This document shows, piece after piece, positions 56,994 to 64,000 of a stretch of DNA of 64,000 bases (the stretch's first letter is position 1; each line of letters starts with the position of its first letter). The notes under the pieces were generated by a model, which saw only the letters and a list, made by a program, of their open reading frames with translations, ran no database searches and was not told where the DNA came from. The position numbers and the translations under genes were made by a program. Source of the DNA: Cycas panzhihuaensis (taxonomy: Eukaryota; Cycadophyta); NCBI GenBank assembly GCA_023213395.1, contig CM041465.1, positions 24,931,741 to 24,995,740 of the forward strand, read 5' to 3'.

Positions 56994-58424
56994 GCCCAGG
57001 TTAAGAGTGGTGTTTTTGTTCAGTATTAGAGCAGTAATTTAGGAGGTGTCATAACGTTGAAATTTCTAAAAAGTAATGGTGAAATTGAAACAAAATAGCT
57101 CATTCTATAAAATTTGAGTGGTCGCACTATATACTTTTGGGTGAAAATGTAAAAATTGCAGTAGAATTAATTTCAGCCTGCATTTTTTTTGTCGCCATAT
57201 TTTTGGGACAAATCTATAACCTCAACTTCAAAGAGCCATAACTTTAGCTAAAGGTATCCAAATGACCTCAATTTTTTTTTTATTCTGTGCATTTTTAAAT
57301 TATCTTTCTAATGGAAGTAGTTTGAGGTTCATTAGAGTTTAGAATAAAAAATTATTAGTAGTTTATTAGAAGATACTATTACAACCCCTAGAAACCCTAA
57401 TTGTGAAATTCTTAAAAGGAGCATAACTTTTGATCTAGATATCAGAATTTAATTTCATATGAACCATTGGAATTGTATTTTAGAGGCCATCATTTCCATC
57501 TATATTTTATATATTTTTTATCTATACATTTTTTCAGAAATGAGTTTTTGAGAATTTAAGGGTTTCATATTGATATGGTGACATGAATGGGACAATGGTA
57601 ATGAAGTGATTGTTTGAGGCTCTCTTATATATGTTGTGCATGGGAGAGTATTGTCGTAATGTGATATGACATTAAGTCATGTTGATGTGAATATATTTGG
57701 CATCCTATTAGTGATCTGAGATGCATGATGGTGATTGTCTAATGATAGTTTGAGTGCTTTCTTACATGTGTTTATATGAGAGAGCTATTGTGACAATGGC
57801 ATAGTATGGTAATGAAGAGATAGTACATGTGTTTACATGAATGAGTTGGATGGAATGTGATAATTAAATGCTCCATGGAATGTGATTTATATGAAGGGAC
57901 TTGATAGGCATAACAAAGCTAATTTGAGGCTAAGAAAGATAATGATTTGAAGCAATGAGGTGCTTATTGCATGTGAGGTTACATGATAAGATTAGACAAT
58001 TGTTGGGTGTGTTAAGAATGAGATCAATCATGTTTGATGATGTGTTCTAATTAATTGAATGAGCAAAGAAGGATGAGTTTCTTTTCTTAAAGATACATGA
58101 GTTATAGGGAAACAAACTTTGTTGAGTGGTGTTGTGGCATGAGTTGCATTTTAGGCAATTAAGTGAAGTGTGATGTGTCTTAGTAATTTAATGGTGACAT
58201 GAGGTATGCATGATTCCTGTGAGATGTATGTGGTATAAGCTTTGATTCTATGGTAAAGAAAGTGCTTCAGATATTCTTTGTATGTGACTATTTGGCAATA
58301 TATGAGATGCATAAGGCAATGATGTGATGATGAAGTCAATGATATAAGGGACATGAGACATGAGAAAGTTTGTTGAGATTGATGGGTGAATTTATTAATT
58401 GGAAAAGGGACATGATGTTAGAAA
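56994..58424 (+). other. Untranslated leader of D
   Basis: 1.4 kb, AT-rich, no open frame. The stretch 57540-58160 repeatedly uses TGATRTGA/TGACATGA-type words and GTTTATATGA/GTTTACATGA, hinting at loose internal repetition. Confidence 0.5.
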
Positions 58425-59567
58425 ATGGCATTTACAATCATGGAGGATAATGATGTGGTTATATATGCTCCTAAAATAAATGAATATCACTTAAGGGATC
58501 TGTTTCTTCCAGTGCCTAAGTGTAATGGTGAAGACTACTTCTTTTGGACAATTAAAATGAGATGTTTATTCATAGCTAGAGGTTTATGGAAGATTGTTAC
58601 TGATGAATATGATATCCCTAAGGATGAAGAAGAAAAGGAAATACTTGATAAGAAAGATAGAAAAGAATTCATTATGATTCGAGCTGCATTCAATGAGGTT
58701 GATATTCCTTCTAGATTCCATTTTGTCAGTCTTATGATTCTACACGCAAGTAATTCTAAAGAAGCTTGGGATTTTCTAAAGGAAGTATTTGAACAAACCC
58801 CTGAAGAAACATAATGAATGATTGAAAAGGTAATTAAGGCTAGTTATGGTTATGGTAGAGGTACAACAAATGAAGAAAATATCATCAACACTAATGAAAC
58901 AACATGTCAAGATAAAGAAGGTATGAGTACTGATGAAATTTTTACTGAATGTAAAGAAATGATGGTTGAGTGCATTAATGAGACTACAACTACTAATGAA
59001 GACATTGAAAGTAATGAGTTGATAAAGGTTTATATAGATGACACCATGATTTCAAGAGAGATTGAATATGAATTCGATGGTTCTATAAAAGATGAGTCTT
59101 ATATTGGTGATATTCCCACTTTAAGTATTGATTCAAGTTTGAATGATGTTTCTTCTTTAAGCATTAATTCAAGTTCAAAGAGTATGCAAGTTGATCAAGA
59201 CTCCACTCCTAAGGTTGAAGAAATCACTATTGTATAGAGTGTTCAAGAGTTTATACAAGACAATGATGACATGCAAGTTGTGATTGAAGATGGTTGTTTA
59301 CAGGATCTACATCAAAATCAGACTAGACTAGGCACAATAAAGAATCATGATTTGCACTTGCTAGAGTTGCTACATTAACATCATCACTACAGGATTGAAG
59401 ACGGAAATCAAACTGCAGATATCATCTTACAAAGGTATCAGTACAAAATGAGAGACAAAAATTAAAATGAAGACATCATTCTACAACATAGACATCACTA
59501 CAAGACTAAAGACAAGGATCAAGTTGAAGACATAATTCTCAAGACATTTCCAAGGACAAAGCATTGA
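58425..59567 (+). CDS. D gag-like protein with unrecognised C-terminal tail
   Basis: One reading frame of 380 codons, broken by TAA-TGA at 58812-58817, TAG at 59235 and two TAA later. Residues 1-129 are a copia gag of the UBN2 kind: CNGEDYFFWTIKMRCLFIAR then GLWKIV, and LHASNSKEAWDFLKEVFEQT. The second part (58818-59237, 139 codons open) is acidic and Ser/Thr/Asn-rich (EENIINTNETTCQDKEGMST; IPTLSIDSSLNDVSSLSINS) with no Cys/His zinc knuckle and no protease or pol motif. The third part holds 19-residue repeats. Start chosen at 58425, the first ATG of the frame; an ATG nine codons on is less likely because the gag fold begins near residue 15. If real, the tail is a new feature of this element. 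It may instead derive from a captured or scrambled copia linker. Confidence 0.75.
59380..59555 (+). repeat. Three 19-residue protein repeats in D
   Basis: In the same frame as the D protein: HHYRIEDGNQTADIILQRY, then QYKMRDKN(stop)NEDIILQHR, then HHYKTKDKDQVEDIILKTF. The DNA unit is about 54-57 bp. The EDIIL core is constant. Confidence 0.8.
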
Positions 59568-59590
59568 AAATACAAATGACCCAAATGTGC

Positions 59591-59602
59591 ATTAAGGGGG
59601 AG
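59591..59602 (+). other. Polypurine tract of D
   Basis: TTAAGGGGGAG lies directly before the 3' LTR. Confidence 0.88.
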
Positions 59603-59829
59603 TGTTGGAATATTGATAATACACATTTATTTTGTCCCACATGCAAGTGGGTTCCACCCTCACCATCATGACTTGTATTATAAATACACAATATAGTATA
59701 TCATATTCAATGTAAATTGTAAGGATGTTTTGTTAATATAATTTGAGGTACCTTAAGGGTACCATTTAATCCTATGGAAGTGTTCTATTTTGTTTGTCAA
59801 TATCTTATTGTAGGTTCTATTTTCCAACA
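59603..59829 (+). repeat. 3' LTR of D
   Basis: Same length as the 5' LTR; TGTTGGAATATTGATAATAC...TTTTCCAACA, followed by ACCCT. Confidence 0.93.
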
Positions 59830-59834
59830 ACCCT

Positions 59835-59983
59835 CACTAATAAAAGGCAAAATCTCAAGGAGGGAGTCATTATTTATTCTTACCTCCAAGTTTTACTCTC
59901 ATATCTTGTTTTATCTCTTTTTTATTCTGCATTGCTATTATGTGTATGTGAGCGATTTATTCCCTAGATCCATCCTTCTTTCA
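59835..59983 (+). repeat. 3' LTR of A, last piece
   Basis: Matches 19706-19854 and ends TTCTTTCA, followed by TATTA, the right-hand TSD of A. The open frame at 59774-59989 is chance. Confidence 0.9.
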
Positions 59984-59988
59984 TATTA

Positions 59989-61330
59989 ATGTTAATGACA
60001 TACTCCTAGATGAATGTATCCTTTAAGTTAACAATGTTCCCATTAATCCATATTAGCATAAAGATATTTGAGTTTACCTTTCAAATTAAGTTTACCCTCC
60101 TAATGCTAACTCTAATAAGAGAATACAGGTGAGGTCCTCCACTTGCCACTTCCTTCTTTTAAATGATGTATTGTATAAATATTCCTATGATGAAGTTTTA
60201 TTACATTATTTTTCATCTTTGAAAGTCCAAGTTGTTCTATATGAGTGTCATGATGGAATCTACAGTAGCCACTTTAGTGATCAATCCATAACCTTATGAT
60301 TATTTTGAATGAGATATTATTAGTCTTCCCTATTTAAAGATGCACATTCATATATATAAAAGTATAAGAAATTCCAAGTGTGAGAAATACCAAGTGCACT
60401 CATCATTAATCTGTCCATTGACTATCTTACTTAAATCAATCCTTGTCCACTAGACCTTCTCTCAATGGGGTCTCAACTTTGATACATAAATTTGACCCCT
60501 GTCTTCTAGTAGATATAAGTTCATCTTAACTATAACTCAATACTTCATGAAATAAAGTGAAGTAATTCCCTTGACTATCACAATAAAAAAGGTGATTTTC
60601 ACTTTCATCTTCTAACATATCATTTGTAAGTTTGGAGTTCCTGATGTTATCATTATAGATAATGGAACTTTATTCTATAACTCTCACATTGATGAGCATT
60701 TTGACCAATTTCACAATACATATAGAACATTATCCCCCTACTACCTATAGCCTATGGTAAAATCAAATCCTTTAACAAAACTTTGGCAAAGATTTTGACC
60801 AAAATAGTTACTAAATCTTAATGAGATTGGTAACTCAACTTTTATTACCTTACGAGCTTATTTTATTTCAATTAGAATTGCAACTAGGATGACTTCATTC
60901 TCACTAGACTATGGGATCAAAGTTATACTCCCCTTAGAGATAAAGATATTATAACTTAGGGTCAGTCTTAAACACTTCACTGATGAAGAATGGTTGACAT
61001 AAGCAAGGTTATTATAACTTAAAAGGATGGATGAAACCTACCTTAAAACTCATCAAAAGAACTTGGCCTTAAAGAATCAAGCTCAAATAGCTCATGATTA
61101 TCATTTGAGACTGAGAAAATTTTATATAGGAGATAAAGTTCTCAAGCTAAATATTTGTATAAAAAATAACAAAAATTTGACTCCAAATGGGTGAGCCTAT
61201 ATCTAGTTATTAAAGATTTAAATAAAAGGGCTTACCATATCTCTATCCTTAATGAGGTCAAACTATAAAAGCTTATCAACTATCAATTTTTAAGAATGTA
61301 TTACACTTAGATAAGCTCTACTCTATGATG
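59989..61330 (+). pseudogene. E0 integrase
   Basis: This continues E0 after A: NVNDILLDECIL, LLLNDVLYKYSYDEVLLHYF (C: LLVNEVLYKRSFDGILLRCV), VVLYECHDGIYSSHFSDQSI (zinc-region His residues), SLFKDAHS. Core remnants are near 60650-60690 (second Asp region, DNGTLFYNSHIDE) and 60750-60790 (IKSFNKTLAKILTKIVTKS). The Glu reads Lys. The C-terminal part has WVSLYLVIKDLNKRAYHISI. Many stops and shifts. It is fully collinear with 47200-48579 of C. Confidence 0.82.
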
Positions 61331-61540
61331 AGGGTAAACTCTAACTCTAAAAAAGTCTTCCTACTAATGGGCCTAAACTATTATAGGTTAAATACCTCTC
61401 TTCTCCCAAGACTCATAGTTAGAGGGGTGCCACTCCAAAAGCAAGTGTAAACTAAACATATATGTCTAAAAAATATAAAAAATAATTACATAATTTCAAA
61501 GTAATAAAAAAAGGAAAAAAAAACTTATTTCTATTCCTTT
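61331..61540. other. Junction of E0 with minus-strand copia G
   Basis: E0 similarity fades after about 61330-61470. An A-rich stretch (61490-61530) follows and copia RNase H begins. No LTR or TSD could be found, so this may be a deletion or recombination junction and not an insertion end. Confidence 0.45.
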
Positions 61541-64000
61541 TTTAATTTTCCTTAAGCCTTCTAAGCTTTTCTTTGTTTAGAAGTTTTATTAAGATATCTA
61601 TAAGTTATTCATTTATTATCACCTTTTCTTGAATGAAGTGATGATGCACTTCAATGTATTTGGTTTGAGCATGAAAGACTAGATTCTTGGTCATCTCTAT
61701 TATGCTTTAGTTATTATAGAAAGGTATGGTTGGTCTATTTTATTATTGATTTAGATCTATCAATAGTTGTCTAAGACAAATTACTTCACAAGATGCATTG
61801 ACTACTAATTTAGATTCTACTTTTAAAGATGATAAGACAATATTTGATTATCATTTGTTGCTCCAAGATACTATTATTGATCCAAGAAGAAAGTAGTACC
61901 TATTTATTAATTCTCTTTTTCCTTATCTCCTACCCAGTCAAAGTCACTATATCTGACTAAATTTTCTAGATCTTCTCTTAAATATGTAAGTTTTAAATTT
62001 AAGATGCCTTTTAAATACTTAAGTATCCTTTTAGTTGCTTTCTAGTGTAATAATTTTGGATCCTACGTGTACCTAGAAATTACTTTGATAGAATATGAAA
62101 TGTGGAGTCTAGTAGTAGTAAGGAAGATCAAGCTTCTAACTAATTGCCTATATAGCATCACATCAACTAAAGTTACTTATGTGGAAGGAGTTAGGTCACA
62201 TCCTATTTCCATTAGGGTTGCACCAGTATTGTAGTATTCTATTTTAAACTTCTTTAATAGATTCTTGGTATATTTATTTTATGACAAGGTAATTGAATCA
62301 TTTTCCTATTTTACTTCTATACTAAGGAAATAATTTAGAAGTCCTAAATTAGTCATTTCAAACTTTTTTCCAATTGAATCCTTATAGCTGTGATGGACTC
62401 TGTGCCACTACATGTAAGGAGTATATCATATACATATATAATAATTATTGTAATCATTTTATCTTTTTTTAACATATAAATTAGGATCTAATTCACATCT
62501 TTGAAAACTATTTTATGTAAGAAACTTGCCCAACTTGGCATACCATTCTCTTAGGGTTTGTTTTAACCCATATACAACCTTTCTTAGCCTACATACAAGA
62601 TGTTCTTAACTATTTTGAATGTATCCCTCTGGTTGGTACATGTAAACTTCTTCTTTAAGGTTTCCATTCAGGAAGGCATCTTTTACATCCAACTAATAAA
62701 CCTTCTAATTATGTTATGTAGCTAAGGTAATTACCATTCTCATTGTATTTAGTTTTTCTATTAGAGAGAAGGTTTCATCATAATCTATCCCAACTATTTT
62801 GAGTGTAGTCATTAGCTACTAATCTAGCCTTGTACTTTTCTATTTTCCCATCAAAATTCTCTTTTATTTTATACACCCACTTATAGTTAATAATTGGTTT
62901 TCATGTAGGTGGTTCAACTAGTTCCTAAGTTTTGCTTTTAAAAGTTGATTCCATTTCTATATCTACTGCTAATTTCCACTCAACATGTTGGTTGGCTTCT
63001 TCATATGACTAAGGTTCAATTGTATATAGAAGAGCTTAATGATTTTAGGACCTAGTCCTATGTTCAAATATATCATCTTTAGCTTCTTCAATCATTTTGA
63101 GATACCATTTATGTATCTTTCTAGAGGATGTTCTACTTTCCTCATCTTCTTTGACATTTGTTTTCTTAGGAAGAAAATGACCTCTTTTAGATTACACTTC
63201 TTTTGCTACTGCTATATCTTTAGAAGTGATTCCTGATATGTATTTAGATGAAGGAATTTTAATGGGAGTTTCCCTTATATGTGCTTCAATTTCTTGATAT
63301 ATTACTAGGCTTGCAATAATATTTGGTTCATTAAAAATAACATCTCTACTTATATAAACCTTATTTATTTTTGGGTCTATAGATCTAAAGCTTTTGAATT
63401 TTACTAAAGCCTATCATAATACACTCTATACTTTTGAAATCAAGTTTTGATCTCTACTTATTAGGAATATGAACAAAAGCTTAACAACTAAATATTTTTA
63501 TATTACTTACATTAGGTTTGTGACCCATGCAAGCTTCTTCTAGAGTTACCTTATTCAAGGCATAAGTTGGGACTTCAATTTATCAAATAGACTATTATAT
63601 TTACCCCTTGTACATAATAAGTTTTTGAAATCTACCTATCATGGATCATACTATATGCCATTTCAATGATGGTCCTATTCATCTAGTTTGTCACACTATT
63701 GTATTGAGATATATAAGGAGTTGTGATTTATCAATGTATCCCATGAATTTTGTAGAAGAATTATAACTCTTTTGAAGTATACTCCCCTCCTCCATCAGAC
63801 TTAATACATTTTGGCTTATATTTGTATTCCAATTATGCTTCAACTTTAAATTCTTTAAATTTATCAAAAGTTTCAAATTTATTATAAAGAAAGTATATCC
63901 CAACTTTCCTAAAAAAATCCTAAATGAATGTAAGAAAATATCTAGCTCTATTGATTAAGCTTGGAGTAATGGGTCCACAGAGATCAAAGTGCACTAATTC
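61540..64000 (-). pseudogene. Copia G pol, minus strand, 3' portion
   Basis: Read on the minus strand. Integrase C-terminal half lies at about 64000-63350 (open at 63903-63691, and LEEACMGHKPNVSNIKIF). RT lies at about 62900-62150, including FKDVN-ILIYMLKKDK and a decayed catalytic block near 62420 (IIIIYVYDILLTCS, where Y-x-D-D reads Y-V-Y-D). RNase H lies at about 62100-61560, including YSDFDWVGDKEKE and VFHAQTKYIEVHHHFIQEKV, the latter close to B. It is heavily interrupted by stops. The 5' part runs off the window. Confidence 0.8.

Larger units (their letters stand above)
56755..59829 (+). mobile_element. Small gag-only LTR element D (TR-GAG-like)
   Basis: The element is 3,075 bp with LTRs of 227 bp each (about 13 differences by eye, about 94%), TSD ACCCT at 56750-56754 and 59830-59834, primer site TGGTATCAGAGCG and a purine tract before the 3' LTR. 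It encodes no protease, integrase, RT or RNase H. Non-autonomous elements holding only gag have been described in plants as TR-GAG. Confidence 0.93.
19543..59983 (+). mobile_element. Copia LTR retrotransposon A, host to F, B(+C) and D
   Basis: TSD TATTA flanks it at 19538-19542 and 59984-59988. The 5' LTR is 312 bp. The 3' LTR lies in three pieces (34400-34466, 56659-56754, 59835-59983) that also sum to 312 bp once one TSD copy per insert is counted. Its own interior is 19855-23092 plus 30763-34399, about 6.9 kb with the usual copia gene order. It interrupts the RNase H-integrase linker of E0. Confidence 0.93.
7224..61470 (+). mobile_element. Old Tat-type Ty3/gypsy element E0, interrupted by N1 and A
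   Basis: Its own sequence is 7224-8145, 15187-19542 and 59989 to about 61470. The segments run collinearly with element C: gag, Cys/His cluster, protease, RT, RNase H, integrase. N1 splits gag. A splits the RNase H-integrase linker. Joining 19542 to 59989 restores one frame (PLPNHNSI then NVNDILLDECIL), the counterpart of PIPNSFDTPVDDSLPDESIL in C. The 3' end, including any second RNase H and the 3' LTR, is absent where minus-strand copia G begins. It is heavily decayed and AT-rich, and is the oldest layer in the window. Confidence 0.82.

Noticed and set aside
1-64000. tRNA, rRNA, small RNA genes, host protein genes, organelle inserts
   Set aside because: No cloverleaf with A and B boxes, no rRNA core sequence, no intron-exon gene with a non-transposon protein, and no plastid or mitochondrial genes were recognised on reading both strands.

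Overview
The window is plant nuclear DNA made almost entirely of LTR retrotransposons. I found no host gene, tRNA, rRNA, CRISPR array or bacterial-type operon. A plant source is indicated by Ty1/copia and Ty3/gypsy elements with plant-type primer binding sites (TGGTATCAGAGC and TGGCGACC...TGGGGAC), a Tat-type gypsy element with a second, archaeal-type RNase H, and a plant mobile domain gene. The many old, broken, nested copies suggest a large, repeat-rich genome. The species cannot be told from this sequence.

Layout. 1-1110 is a copia integrase relic. 1197-4237 is a copia element with both LTRs (element H). From somewhere after 4238 to about 61470 lies one very old Tat-type gypsy element (E0). 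Its LTR ends near 7220 and its primer site is at 7224-7242. E0 is cut twice: by a Ty3/gypsy element N1 (8146-15181, TSD TTCAC) and by a copia element A (19543-59983, TSD TATTA). A is itself cut by three insertions: copia F on the minus strand (23093-30757, TSD ATAAA), copia B in its 3' LTR (34467-56653, TSD GTTAG), and a small gag-only element D in the same 3' LTR (56755-59829, TSD ACCCT). B is cut within its pol by C, a Tat-type gypsy element of about 16.6 kb (39156-55757, TSD GTCCT). From about 61480 to the end lies a minus-strand copia pol (G) that replaces the 3' end of E0.

The deepest stack is E0 > A > B > C, four generations. Removing one TSD copy with each insert restores the interrupted frame at the A-in-E0 and C-in-B junctions. 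It also gives two A LTRs of exactly 312 bp, which confirms the boundaries.

The most interesting unit is C. It carries gag, protease, RT-RNase H and integrase. Downstream of these it has a minus-strand gene for a plant mobile domain protein, with its own TATA-like box, and a plus-strand archaeal-type RNase H just before the 3' LTR. The second is D, whose only coding content is a gag-like domain fused in frame to an unrecognised acidic tail ending in 19-residue repeats. All elements carry stops or frameshifts, and most stops look like C-to-T or G-to-A decay. None appears able to move on its own proteins.
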